Assembly: GCA_002110485.1 (NCBI GenBank)
Contig: MOWL01000051.1
Location: forward strand, 62,001-126,000
Source of the DNA: Emergomyces orientalis
Lineage: Eukaryota; Ascomycota; Eurotiomycetes; Onygenales; Ajellomycetaceae
DNA length: 64,000 nucleotides
Reading direction: 5' to 3'
The notes under the pieces were generated by a model. That model made no database searches. It was given only the letters and a program-made list of their open reading frames with translations, and was not told the DNA's origin. This document shows, in pieces, positions 10,124-20,230 of the stretch. The first letter of the stretch is position 1, and every line of letters starts with the position of its first letter. Both the position numbers and the translations under genes were made by a program.

Positions 10124-11065
10124 TTCAGTTATTATATTAGTTCTACTTTCTAGTATTATATCTGTTATTATTGTCTTTTCATTTCAATTTGATAATTCTT
10201 CTTTTTTTTCAAATTTTAAATCTTCAATTCTCTTATTGATTTCAGACCATTCAGCTTTTTCAAAATTATATTGATTTGATAGTAAAGAATTCTCACATGT
10301 TTCCTTTTCATCAATTTCAATATTAAATTGAATAACTTCATGAGCAGATTCTGATGTTTCTTCTGAATTAATAAATCAATTATAGATCTTGTTTTCAATC
10401 AAATTTTTTGATAGAAAGATTAAGTCTATGATTGATTTCTTCATTAAGTTGTTTCTAAAGAAGGTCTGTCTATCAATTTCATTTATAATATCTAATTCAT
10501 GTTGTAGAGCTCACTCTACTATTTTCTCTGATCTTATTGAATAATCACATTCAGAATTTCACCATATATGATGTGCATTGAAATCATCACATATAATAGC
10601 ATTTTTTTCTGAACTTAAATTCAGCAGTTCTCTGTCAACTGTTCATGAATTATCATTTATCTTCAGTGATTTTTCATTATAAATATTTATCAATTGAATA
10701 CTGTCAAATTGATTTCTTGTATCTATAATATCTCCAACTAGAATATTAGAATTAGATATATAATAACTTTTTATATTGAATTGAAATCTTGATCTTTTTC
10801 TTGTATATATCACAACTCTTGCTTTTACATCTGATTTCTCTGGTAAAAAGCAGTGATAGCTTGAATGAGAAATTATAAATTGTTGTTCTATATCAAAATT
10901 TAACTCTTGTAATAGAATGAAGTCAGTTTGCTCTTCAAAGTCTATCTATAAGCATGAATAGATAGCATCTTTATTTCTATCAACATTGTTTTGAATAAAA
11001 GTTATTTTTGAAGCATTTTTGATAGTTTTTTTCTTCTTTTTATTATTATTTTGTGTAGTAAACAT
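10124..11065 (-). pseudogene. LINE-B2 ORF2 endonuclease domain remnant
   Basis: The minus-strand ATG at 11065 leads into FTTQNNNKKKKKTIKN and an AP-endonuclease that aligns along its length with B1 (2109-2990): IQNNVDRNKD, DDFNAHHIW, TDRQTFFRNN-like, SIIDLIF. TGA replaces Trp of B1 at two or three sites (for example NS-stop-TV against NNWTI, YN-stop-FI against FEWYI) and one TAG replaces Gln. It ends where A2 begins. Confidence 0.6.
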
Positions 11066-12604
11066 GTACAAAAGGAATAAATTGAAGCTGTGTTTCTTTT
11101 ATTCTGAATCAGATAATAGATTATATCTATTATCTGTATTCAGAGCTGGGAACTTCTACTGCTTTCATTGAAATGAGATTTTCTTTATCTTTCTCATTTT
11201 TATAGATGTAACAGAGTTTAAGATCTGTCTATTTTTTGAAAAAGAATTTGACTTAGAAGAAATAGACATTTGAGAATTTCTTCTTTTTGTAGTTTTATCT
11301 ATTTTCTCAGTATTTTGAGTTTCTTTTCTTCATTTCACATCTTTATTGAAAGACTTTTTCTTGAAAATGAAAATACAATTTTTTAAAATAGATGTGTGCT
11401 TTTCATAGCAATTACTGCATTTAATTTCAGTGTGATTGCAGATTTCATCTATTTTTCTACATGTGTTGCAAGAATGTTTGTTTATTTTGTGATCTAAAGT
11501 ATAAAACTGACATTTAAAATTTCTTTTACAAGTATTTGCAAAGTGTTCATGTTTCTGACAGTTTAAGCATTAAATTTGAGATTTAATATTCTCTCTTGAA
11601 TCTTTGAATTCAAATACTTTCATTTTCAATTCTGTAATTACAATATACTGTTGTTTTAACTGTTCTATTATATTTGTAGTAATTAAAACTGAAGTATTTT
11701 GATTTCTTTGTCTTTGCTCATAAGAATTGAGCCAAATTGGGGTTTTTTTCAAAGAAATTGAATTATATATTTCAATTTCTTCTTTCAAATTTATCATGTC
11801 TTCTTCATGATCAAAGATTTCAACTGAAATATTATGTAATACAAATTTTCTCCATTTCTCATCTTTTTCATATAAAACTTTAATAGAGAGAGTTTTTTAA
11901 ACTATCTCTTTTCAGCAGTTTTCATTTTGAATTAGATATTCAGAGCTGAAATCTGGCATAGCAGTAATTACAATTGAATTTCCCAGAAAAGAGGTTTCAA
12001 TTGATGAGATAACTGACTGAAATTCTTCATTTTAAGTTTCAAAATGAAAATTTTGATTGATTTTGTTTCTAAGTTCAAAAATGAACTTAGAATTATTTAG
12101 AATAGATTTTTCAAAGATAGCTTTATCACTAACTTTTAAAATCAGTCTCTGTTTTTTTAATTCAAGAAATTTAATCTCTTTTTAAGCTTTTCTTTGTTCT
12201 TTTTTCTTAATTAATGAGAAAATCTTTTCTGCTTTTTTCAACTGTTTTTCTTTTTCAATATTTTGTGATCTATTGAGAGCTTGAATATAGATTTTTGTCT
12301 CATTTTCAGTGTTTTCTTTTGAAAGAGATTCAGAAGAGATTTTTTGAGATACAGATTTTTCAGTTTTTTTCAAAACTATCTTCAGATTTGAAGAAATATT
12401 AAGTTTAAACTTAATAATTTCATTCAGCTATCTTGCTTGTGAATGTAGAATAAGAAGATTTTCTTCATTTTCTTCATACATGCACTGTTTATATAGCTTA
12501 TCAGCTATTTTTTGTAGATTTTTCATTTCATCTATTTTATGTCTGTCTATTTCTTCTTTTTTTCTTTTCTTCAAAATCTCAATTTCAGAAACAGTTTCTA
12601 TGAA
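11066..12604 (-). pseudogene. LINE-B2 ORF1 remnant, zinc-knuckle protein
   Basis: The minus-strand reading gives a Lys/Glu-rich N-terminal half (NFIETVSEIEILKKRKKEE), a central region shared with B6 (FVLHNISVEIFDHEED near 11800) and tandem Cys/His knuckles (CLNCQKHEHFANTC, then CNTCRKIDEIC and CSNC). Several stops and at least one frameshift (near 11150) break it. At 11850-11860 this copy has TGG (DEKWRKF) where B6 has TGA (DER-stop-EKF). The start codon is lost. Confidence 0.6.
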
Positions 12605-12607
12605 ATT

Positions 12608-12610
12608 ATT

Positions 12611-12643
<33 letters not shown>

Positions 12644-13476
12644 CTTCCATTAAGGCATATGCAATCAGTGATTATGATGCCCACCTAGTATTACTAGAAT
12701 TTATCATGTAAACTATATCTAAATACATGTAACTTCTTGTCACTTGTCATTACAGTAATTCCAGCCCAGAATAAGAGACACATTCAAAATAAAAGATGAT
12801 ACAATTTAATACTAAGACATTTTTTTAAAAATAAACTCAAAGTTGAAGATAATACAAAGAAAATTAAAAGAATGAACTAACATAGAAAATTTCTCAAAGA
12901 ATATTTATAATAAATTGATTTAAATTATATTTATTATATATCTAGTTGTTGTTTTTTTCTTGTTGCAATATCTGTTTCTATGATATAATTTATTAAATAT
13001 TTGATATCTGTTTCAGTTTGAAACAGAAATCTCATATTTATTTGATCTATATCATATTTTCTTTTCAAATCATTTCTAATAACAGAGTTTTTTAAGCAAT
13101 TTATCAATAAATGTTCTGAATCTTCTAAATAATCATATATATCACAGTTTTGAGGTCTCTCAATTTCAAATTTCTTAAAATAGAAGTCAAAGTATCCATG
13201 ATCAAGCTTCAATTGAATTATTGAAGAAAAGATTTTCTTTTTGCATTTAATAGAGCATGCTTTTCTTTTTGATTTTATTTCAAAAATCAAGTATTTGATA
13301 CTTAGTTTTTGTTTTTGAGTTTTTCAATTTAAATTTCAATCTTTTAAGTATTTCTCTTTTACTTTTCTTTTTATAAATGTTCAAGATATTTTCTGTTTTT
13401 TCACTAACTCAATTTCTGTGCTCTTTTTTGCAGCTTCATCAGCTAGTTCATTTCCTTTTATATTCATATGAGCTGG
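12608..13476 (-). mobile_element. LINE-B3, 3' part (split by Gypsy-1)
   Basis: This is minus-strand LINE-B 3' sequence: the poly(A) tail appears as poly(T) at about 12608-12642, followed by the 3' UTR hairpin and the coding tail (IQLKLDHGYFDFYF; YLEDSEHLLINC). It breaks off at 13476 in the RNase H (PAHMN) region, where Gypsy-1 is inserted, and resumes at 22917. The sequence is nearly identical, inverted, to 24690-25553 of LINE-B4 and shares several of its stops. Confidence 0.8.
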
Positions 13477-13824
13477 TGAAGTGGAATAAGGGGTTGTGCG
13501 CTTTTGGCGGCACGTGGGCAGGAGCAGCGGGATCGTAAGGAGGTTGGTAAGTTCGCCGTGTATACAATATTCTATTCAACGAGCTATCCAAATAGCAATA
13601 CAAAAGAACACGTAGGAGATTCAAATATAGAAGAAGAACAAGCAATCAATCACATATCAAATCACACAATCAAAAAGGAGCAATCTCACTGCTCTGCGTA
13701 CAATCAATCTTCGCCGAATCCACACGTGTGTCAAAAGATAATGGGAATATGAGGCAGCCATGCCAAACAAATATATGAGGCGGTCTCGGCGAAAAGTAAT
13801 ACCACGCCGAGATTCCCCACCACA
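13477..13824 (-). repeat. Gypsy-1 3' LTR
   Basis: 348 bp, beginning TG and ending CA on either strand, identical to 22565-22912. The 82-residue ORF that recurs at every LTR copy is not under evident coding constraint and is not annotated. Confidence 0.93.
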
Positions 13825-13840
13825 CATCTCCCCCCCCTAT
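13825..13840 (-). promoter_or_regulatory. Polypurine tract of Gypsy-1
   Basis: On the minus strand a purine run (aggggggggaga, then tg) lies immediately upstream of the 3' LTR. This is the expected place for the plus-strand primer. Confidence 0.7.
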
Positions 13841-14303
13841 AGCTTGCCGACCCGGCAAGTAAGAATGCGATCCGAATGAATGAAAACAAGGAATTGCAGG
13901 AAAGAATCAATCAAGAATCAAGAAAATGAAAGACAATCAATAAAAGAATATAGAAAAGAGAAAGAAAAAGTGAACAGCAGAGAAAAGAAAGACAAGCAAG
14001 AACAAGAGAAAACAGGGAAACAAGTAAGCAGAATGTGATCAACACAGCGACAGTGGCAAGATGCGGCAAATTGGCAACAGCGCGATCGTGATTGGTCAAT
14101 CTTTTGACGGCCCGGGGCCGGGAAAACATGATTGGCTGATGGCTGCGGCTATTCGGCGGGCGCATTCTCGCGGCCATGCACCGGAATCTGCATAGCCTCG
14201 CCCTCGGCGACAGCGCGATCTCCCTCAATTGAGGCGAGGGGGATGTTCCTCTTCAGACAATAGAAACAGCTACGTTCTCCAAATAATTCCTCCTCTGTAG
14301 CCA

Positions 14304-15488
14304 TCATGATCTCGAAACACCGGATCCCTTCGGTGACCGCTCTCTTGCGCCACTCCTCAATGTATTCTTGCGGCGAACTGCCCTTGCCGTTGAAGAGAAT
14401 ATCTTCTTTGCATCTCTAAGCTGCGCTTTCACATCCACAGGGACATAGGGAGAACACCGGCATCCTCTGTTCACTGTTGTATGCTGCTTGTCAGTTGCCT
14501 CTACCAAAGCAGGGCTATCTTGATCAACCCCCATATTCTCAAATTCCGCAACTTGGTCAGGGCTGAGAAGTTCAGCAAGATGGGTGTCTGACAAGGCTGC
14601 AGACAGGCTGCTGACGTCCGAAAGCAAGGATTGGCTGGAGACGCGGCGAGAAGTACGCACAGGAGGACTATGTATAGAACCTTGAGGAGATCCAAGCGAG
14701 GGTGCACTGGGGCGTATCACGTTCAACACACGGGGAGAAGGTAGAGGAGACTGGCCAGTCATATGTTGATCGGGAGGGGATAGGACACGTTCTTGAGGCT
14801 GGGGTGAAGCAACTGTCATAGAATCTTCAGTGAGAATTCCGCCAGGACCAAAGATAAGACCTGCAGCTTGAAGATTTCCTTGTGTGATCTCTTGGCCAAT
14901 AAAATTGGAATCGGCCGCTGCTTCGATATCTGCCAACATGATCGTCTTATATCGCTTAACTCCTCGTCGAGGTGGCTGAGTGATGCGAGCCCACATTGCT
15001 TGATTGATCCGGCCGATTGCAGAAGCATATTCGTGATGTAGGGCCAGGGTTTGACAGGCGCGTTGCATCCGCTCTGAAGTCATGATATGCCAGAACGAAT
15101 CCACGCGAACTTTTCCCCACATCCTGGTGCATGTAGTATATGCTATGGCGCAGCGATCGCGCCGTTCAGCTACCTGAGCAGCAACTCGTTGAAGCTCCGC
15201 CGTCTGGTTATCAAATGCTTGCTGGGCCACCACCTGGCGCCAGGATCCATCATTTCTCATCCACTCATAGAATGCGGCAACCTCATCTTGAGCCGCCTCA
15301 TGGCGCCCCATGAGTAGATTACCGATCTCACATTGTGCTTGGTAGCGAACCTGCGGATTCTGACCCAGAGAATTGACATAAGCTTGCAGCTCCATCGCCG
15401 TATGAAAAACATGGTTATCATATGTCACAAGAGCGAGCTGGCTCGCTGGTCTCGGTACCAGAGTGTGTTGGCTAGAGGGGTTCGACAT
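14304..15488 (-). CDS. Gypsy-1 ORF4, 394-aa protein of unknown function between pol and the 3' LTR
   Basis: A clean ATG-to-stop ORF on the same strand as gag-pol, starting MSNPSSQHTLVPRPASQLAL. The N-terminal half (about residues 40-190) looks helical and Gln/Ala/Glu-rich (for example AAQVAERRDRCAIAYTTC); the C-terminal half is Pro/Ser-rich and low-complexity, ending in a basic Arg/Ser segment. I see no signal peptide, membrane segment, chromodomain or zinc finger, so an envelope role is not supported. I do not recognise the family. Its place after integrase matches the 'additional ORF' site of some LTR elements. A 420-bp gap (15489-15908) with no ORF separates it from pol, so it probably needs its own subgenomic or spliced message. 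Confidence 0.7.
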   Translation of the reverse strand: MSNPSSQHTLVPRPASQLALVTYDNHVFHTAMELQAYVNSLGQNPQVRYQAQCEIGNLLMGRHEAAQDEVAAFYEWMRNDGSWRQVVAQQAFDNQTAELQRVAAQVAERRDRCAIAYTTCTRMWGKVRVDSFWHIMTSERMQRACQTLALHHEYASAIGRINQAMWARITQPPRRGVKRYKTIMLADIEAAADSNFIGQEITQGNLQAAGLIFGPGGILTEDSMTVASPQPQERVLSPPDQHMTGQSPLPSPRVLNVIRPSAPSLGSPQGSIHSPPVRTSRRVSSQSLLSDVSSLSAALSDTHLAELLSPDQVAEFENMGVDQDSPALVEATDKQHTTVNRGCRCSPYVPVDVKAQLRDAKKIFSSTARAVRRKNTLRSGARERSPKGSGVSRS

Positions 15489-15908
15489 CTTTGTAATGAA
15501 ATAAGGAAATATAGGGAAAAATCAATGAATTAAAAATAGAAAAAGAGACTTGAATGCCAATTTGAAAAAGAAAAATGATTATCTGGGCAGAGTAGGTCAA
15601 TAATATAATACTTCCTCAAGGTGAATTTTGGAAGATAATGTGAAAAGCAGTCAACATGCAGCAAGGGTGACAGCAGTTCATAAAATTCACTGCCAGCTTC
15701 AATCTGACCCAGAGAATTGAATATCAAAGAGAAAGTAAACAAAACAAAGAAAAGACAATATCAAGAGATTAAAATTAGAAGGAACTGATATGATGCATGA
15801 AAAACATGCAAGAAAGAAGCAGAATCATGAAAAATAGAGACTAAGAAAACAGCAACTTGAATGAAGAAAACAACAACAAGGAAATCATTATACAAAGAAA
15901 AACAGCAG

Positions 15909-18900
15909 TCAGATAATGACTGCAAACTCCTTACCATGAGGGATCCATGACTGCAAGTCATCCTGACCCCCCCTCAAAGAATTCTTCTTATCAGTATCTT
16001 GCATATCCACCTCTTCCTCTTCAATATCATTTGCTTCATTGATATTATTCTCTGCAACCGGCATTTGATTGTCTCGGAGATAGAACCTTTTTAACCTATT
16101 ACCTGCAGTAGTATTTCGAAACGGCGAACCATCCAGCTCTTCCAGATGATAGGTCCCTTTCTCATGGTTTGCTTCTCGGATTCGATACGGGCCCAGCCAT
16201 CGGAAGTTGAGCTTGGCAGAATAGGACGTTTCTAGCTTGGTATCATGCAAAAGCACCAAATCACTTATCTGCAATGGTTCTCGGACTAATTGCTTAGTTT
16301 CATCAAATAGATCTCGGTTCTTCTCTCTCGCACGGCGCAGGTGATGAGCGGCCTCCTCCAGATCTTCATCTCTCTTTTCCAATTGTCGAATACGCATATA
16401 TATCAAATCAGCACGGGATTGCACTGTCTGCCAGGGAAGTGTTTGCCAAGTTGGAACGTCAAGCTCTATTGGAAGGATAGCATCGTAGCCATATTGCAGG
16501 CGGAACGGGGTTTCACCAGTAGATTGCCGAATGGTGACGCGATCTGCCCATAGCGCAGAATGGAAATGATTAACCCAGCTTCTTCCATCTGCAGCTAGCT
16601 TTGAAAGCGCATCGGATATCGGGCGGTGACCGCGTTCGACCATGCCATTAGCCTTCGCATTGTATGGTGAGATGGTTATTTGATTAACACGATATTTGGC
16701 GGTGAGAATCTTAGTCCATTTTTGATTCTCCGGCCCGCCATCACACACTAATTCCCGAAAGCAGCCGTGTCGGCAAATGATATTCTCATAGATGAATTGC
16801 GCCACGTTCTCAGCTGTTCCACGAGCGAGAGGGCGGCCTTCCACCCAGCCAGTGAGATCATTCCGAGCAATAACAGCACATCGCTTGCCTCGGTTCTTCG
16901 GAAACTTGACAACATCGATACACCACTTGTCCCATAGATAATTGCGGCTTGTTGGATATAGTGGTTCTTCCAAGCGAGCGCCATCCCTCAGCTGGCACAC
17001 TGTGCAGCTTTTGCAATAATTCTTGACGGCTTTCCAGATACCTTCCCACCAATATCGCTGCGTGATCTTGTGGTTTGTGGCCTCGCGGCCCTTATGACCA
17101 GATTCATCATGCATCCGAGCAACGATATCCTTTTGCTCAGATGAGTTATCAACCACGCGTCTCAGAGGAATTCCCTTGCCTGATCGTCGGAATAGATGTT
17201 GACCTTGGACGATATATCGAAGTGCATGCTTGCGCCATTTAGAAAAGACGGAACGTGGTATATCATCCGGCCGCTTCATGGTGGTGAGAAACCTCGCAAT
17301 TGATTCGCTGCGATCAGAATAATCAGGCGAAAGAACACGCACACCCGATGACTCGGAAGCATCCACGCCGCTGACATCGAAATCAGGAACCGTCAAAGAT
17401 GCAACACTAATATAGTTGAGTTCTGCATCTATGAAATCATCGATATCTTGATCCTCAGGAACCTCACCCTCAGCAGGAGGTCGACGAGATAGCCCATCTG
17501 CAGCAGTATGCTTCCGACCAGGCACATGTCGAACTTCGAAATCAAACATCCGAATCCAGGCAAGCCAGCCAGTAACGAGAGCACCAGGCAGGTCAGTGGC
17601 AGATCGATTGAGCTGTGCCACTAGAGTCTTCGCGTCGGTTTCCAGAATAAAGTGAACGCCATACAGGTAATAACGGCATTTCTTTAGCATCTTGAGCACA
17701 GCGCGGCATTCTCGCTTTCCTGCATCATATTTTGCTTCGGCGGGGCTCCAGATTCCGCTCTCATATCGGCAAGGGTGTAGCTTTCCATTCAATTTATCCC
17801 GTTGGCTGAGCGTTCCACCCCATCCTTCAAGACAGGCATCCGTGGCCATCACGATATCACCGGCATCTTCAGAATAATCAATGCAGCAAAGTGCAGGGGC
17901 AGTTGTCAGGGCATTCTTCAAAATTGCCATTGCATTCACTTGTTCAAGACCCCAGGTAAAAGGAATGTTCTTCTTGAATAGAATATAGATAGGTATAGAA
18001 ATGATAGCGAAATTCGGAATCCATATTCTATAGTAAACGCAAACACCTAAGAAAGCTCGGGCACCCGTGACATCTGTCGGATCCGGCCACTCAACGATTT
18101 TGACGATTTTCGCAGCTTCGGGGCGCCTGCCGTCAGCATCCACAACATATCCGACTAGAACCATACCGGAGCAGGCGAATTCTGACTTTCCAACCTGGAT
18201 ACACGTGTCCGCGAGTTCTATGCTGATGAGGGTGGCATCTAAGTTTTGCAGATGCTCCAGGACAAATTTCCGAATACCTGGCATCACTTCTTCATCATTG
18301 TAACGCGTCCGCGGGCCTTTCACACCAATATCATCCATAAAATTGTCTGCTTGATGCGGTATGTTCGATCGAAGAATGCGTGCCATGATTCGGCAGAACT
18401 GCGCAATAGAATTCGTCGCGCCTTGTGGCAGTGCTGTCTGACGAAGCAACCCGATCGGGGTAAGGAAAGCTGTCATATCTCGGCTGTCTTCGTGTAAAGG
18501 AACTTGATCATATCCAGAAAAGAAATCCATCATGCTCGTTATCTTCATTCCCGCGAAATCCTCAGCAAACGCGTCCGCACTAGGTGGAATATACGCATCG
18601 CGAATAGTGACAGCGTTCATGTCCATGCACGCGTTGACAATGCGATATTTCCCAGCTTCTTTCTTCTTGACGAGGAACCACTTATTTCGATACGGACCAT
18701 GGCAATGTTCATAAACTCCAGAATCAACGCGTTCGCGAAGCATATTGATGATTGTAGGGACGAGCTTTCGAGGAATAGGAAATCCTGCCGCTTGCCATGC
18801 TTTATGCGGAGCAACGCGAATCTTGACAGGTGGAGAGACTTCTTTTGCAAGCGTTCCGCAATCCTTAAAACTCCACGCGAGGGCTTTTTCTCTTCTAAGC

Positions 18901-19568
18901 AGAATCTCAATCAAAAGTTCGCGTTCCTGTGGGGTGAGCATCGATCCGATCCGCAGATTCTTGATCCTTTCCTCTGTGAGTCGCGAACCTCGCGGGCAAT
19001 CGGAGAAACGGGGTGTAATGAAATGATCGTAGGGCGAAGGCGGATCCTGCTCCGGAATCACATTGTCTTTGAACCATTGTTGGCGAATTTCTCTCCACTT
19101 ATCTGTTCCGCCGGGAATCCCGCCACCTGTAGTTGGCACATCGAGAGGTTGAATCTTATCGGCTTTTCGCTTGTATAATGTCGCAACGACTGGACCGCGC
19201 GATCGAGGAGAAGATCGTGAAGAAGCATATAAAGACAAATCATGAAGCTGCACACCACGAACACGGCGTGATTCGGATATTGAATAATTAGAGAAAGGAA
19301 AAGATGAATGTGTAGACGGGTAAAATTGTTGATGTAGGATGGCGGGGAAAAACCTGTGAGGTTCTCGGGCGTTTTGGGGCGGCGTTCTCTGATTGGCTGA
19401 ATCTTTTGGCGGCCCGGGGCCGCCAAAAGTCTGATTGGCTGACGCACCCACACCGCTTTCAAAACACGGCAGAATATTTGCCCCGCTATCCACATCGCGA
19501 TCGCTGAATCTGATATCATTTCTTTGCCCACCACATTCAACATCGCAAAGATCAATCGGACTCAGCAT
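15909..19568 (-). CDS. Gypsy-1 pol: reverse transcriptase, RNase H, integrase
   Basis: A 1219-codon open frame from ATG 19568; by -1 frameshifting it would be entered at 19580. An approximately 200-residue N-terminal linker is followed by RT (about 250-480; ALPQGATNS; catalytic FMDD at about 410-413 instead of the usual YxDD), RNase H (about 570-690; DACLEGWGG, KRECRAV, ETDAKTL, HTAADGLSR), an integrase HHCC zinc site (HDESGHKG .. CKSCTVC, about 820-858) and a DDE core (D in WCIDVVK, D in LVCDGGPENQ, E in MVERGHR). A C-terminal GPY-like segment (FRWLGPYRIREA) follows. No chromodomain is evident; the tail is acidic. All catalytic acidic residues are present, so the enzyme looks functional. The 5' end of the frame overlaps the protease stop region. 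Confidence 0.9.
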   Translation of the reverse strand: MLSPIDLCDVECGGQRNDIRFSDRDVDSGANILPCFESGVGASANQTFGGPGPPKDSANQRTPPQNAREPHRFFPAILHQQFYPSTHSSFPFSNYSISESRRVRGVQLHDLSLYASSRSSPRSRGPVVATLYKRKADKIQPLDVPTTGGGIPGGTDKWREIRQQWFKDNVIPEQDPPSPYDHFITPRFSDCPRGSRLTEERIKNLRIGSMLTPQERELLIEILLRREKALAWSFKDCGTLAKEVSPPVKIRVAPHKAWQAAGFPIPRKLVPTIINMLRERVDSGVYEHCHGPYRNKWFLVKKKEAGKYRIVNACMDMNAVTIRDAYIPPSADAFAEDFAGMKITSMMDFFSGYDQVPLHEDSRDMTAFLTPIGLLRQTALPQGATNSIAQFCRIMARILRSNIPHQADNFMDDIGVKGPRTRYNDEEVMPGIRKFVLEHLQNLDATLISIELADTCIQVGKSEFACSGMVLVGYVVDADGRRPEAAKIVKIVEWPDPTDVTGARAFLGVCVYYRIWIPNFAIISIPIYILFKKNIPFTWGLEQVNAMAILKNALTTAPALCCIDYSEDAGDIVMATDACLEGWGGTLSQRDKLNGKLHPCRYESGIWSPAEAKYDAGKRECRAVLKMLKKCRYYLYGVHFILETDAKTLVAQLNRSATDLPGALVTGWLAWIRMFDFEVRHVPGRKHTAADGLSRRPPAEGEVPEDQDIDDFIDAELNYISVASLTVPDFDVSGVDASESSGVRVLSPDYSDRSESIARFLTTMKRPDDIPRSVFSKWRKHALRYIVQGQHLFRRSGKGIPLRRVVDNSSEQKDIVARMHDESGHKGREATNHKITQRYWWEGIWKAVKNYCKSCTVCQLRDGARLEEPLYPTSRNYLWDKWCIDVVKFPKNRGKRCAVIARNDLTGWVEGRPLARGTAENVAQFIYENIICRHGCFRELVCDGGPENQKWTKILTAKYRVNQITISPYNAKANGMVERGHRPISDALSKLAADGRSWVNHFHSALWADRVTIRQSTGETPFRLQYGYDAILPIELDVPTWQTLPWQTVQSRADLIYMRIRQLEKRDEDLEEAAHHLRRAREKNRDLFDETKQLVREPLQISDLVLLHDTKLETSYSAKLNFRWLGPYRIREANHEKGTYHLEELDGSPFRNTTAGNRLKRFYLRDNQMPVAENNINEANDIEEEEVDMQDTDKKNSLRGGQDDLQSWIPHGKEFAVII

Positions 19569-19570
19569 AT

Positions 19571-20230
19571 CTAGTTTAAAGTCTGCACTTTGCCACGAAG
19601 ATCATCTAACTTTCGATCTCCATGGTCGCCGGGAGAATAACCAAGAAAAGACACCTGATTCTTCTCATCCTTCGGATCAAAAACGTGAACAAGAACACCG
19701 CCTTTGTTATCTGTAGTTCTTGCCAAACGCGTCGCGTTTTCATATGGTCGGCCGAGAATGCAATCATGAGAACCGCGTTCCATGATGAAGAATGTCTGAG
19801 GCACCATAACAGATCCAAGGCGAACAGGAACATCCTTGCAGATTCCAATGACACCACTCTGCTGACCCCCAGCTCCAAGAATAGGTTTGACAGCATCCCT
19901 TTGAATGATGAGACCGAGATCTAACGCAGTTCTTTCAACAAGACAGTTAATTTCCGCACCTCCATCAAATATCGCCTCAGTTTCCCCCTTTCCAATTCCG
20001 ACAGTGAACTTGATGTGTCCAACCGAAACGAGATTCCAACGAGGATTATACTCAGCAACAGAAGTGCCAGGTTGAACCAGGGCAACGGTGGCTGCATCAT
20101 CCCGAATCATATGCTGTTGAACTTCGATGGGAAGATTTTGAAAGAACATGTGCTGGAGTTGAGTGAAGCATGCCATGAGATCTTTAATCTGAATTCCACT
20201 GATTTCTTGGCGCATGATCTTCTCGAATAT
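19571..20230 (-). CDS. Gypsy-1 protease (retropepsin), in frame with gag after a TGA
   Basis: The 219 codons following the gag TGA stay in the gag frame to TAG at 19571-19573; the first internal ATG is at 20215. The aspartic protease signature is ETEAIFDGGAEINCLV, with Asp-Gly-Gly where D-S/T-G is usual, and the flap/C-terminal motif is CILGRPY. The frame ends directly at the slippery heptamer TTTAAAC. Because no independent promoter or long leader is visible, expression as a gag extension (readthrough) and as a gag-pro-pol fusion (-1 shift) is the simplest model. The D-G-G triad could lower activity or be the family norm. Confidence 0.8.
   Translation of the reverse strand: MFEKIMRQEISGIQIKDLMACFTQLQHMFFQNLPIEVQQHMIRDDAATVALVQPGTSVAEYNPRWNLVSVGHIKFTVGIGKGETEAIFDGGAEINCLVERTALDLGLIIQRDAVKPILGAGGQQSGVIGICKDVPVRLGSVMVPQTFFIMERGSHDCILGRPYENATRLARTTDNKGGVLVHVFDPKDEKNQVSFLGYSPGDHGDRKLDDLRGKVQTLN
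19574..19580 (-). promoter_or_regulatory. -1 ribosomal frameshift site (T TTA AAC) between protease and pol
   Basis: In the protease frame the minus strand reads ACT TTA AAC TAG, that is X XXY YYZ = T TTA AAC followed at once by the zero-frame stop. A -1 slip gives TTT AAA CTA GAT ATG, exactly the pol frame. A possible 7-bp stem (TCTTTGC / GCAAAGA, 19521-19527 with 19545-19551) lies about 22 nt downstream, further than the usual 5-9 nt spacer. Confidence 0.7.

Larger units (their letters stand above)
10124..12604 (-). mobile_element. LINE-B2, AT-rich LINE fragment (ORF1 and endonuclease)
   Basis: Read on the minus strand, this fragment starts inside ORF1 (the NRNNF residues, at 12604), passes through the zinc-knuckle region and the whole endonuclease, and stops abruptly at 10124 against the (AAT)n tail of A2. 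RT and RNase H are missing. Its 5' side abuts the poly(T) (= tail) of LINE-B3. Confidence 0.7.

Noticed and set aside
13504..13752. An 82-codon ORF repeated at 13504, 22592 and 61236
   Set aside because: It lies inside the Gypsy-1 LTR and repeats because the LTR repeats; no sign of coding constraint.
14304..15488. Gypsy-1 ORF4 as an envelope gene
   Set aside because: No signal peptide, membrane span or fusion-like segment is visible.
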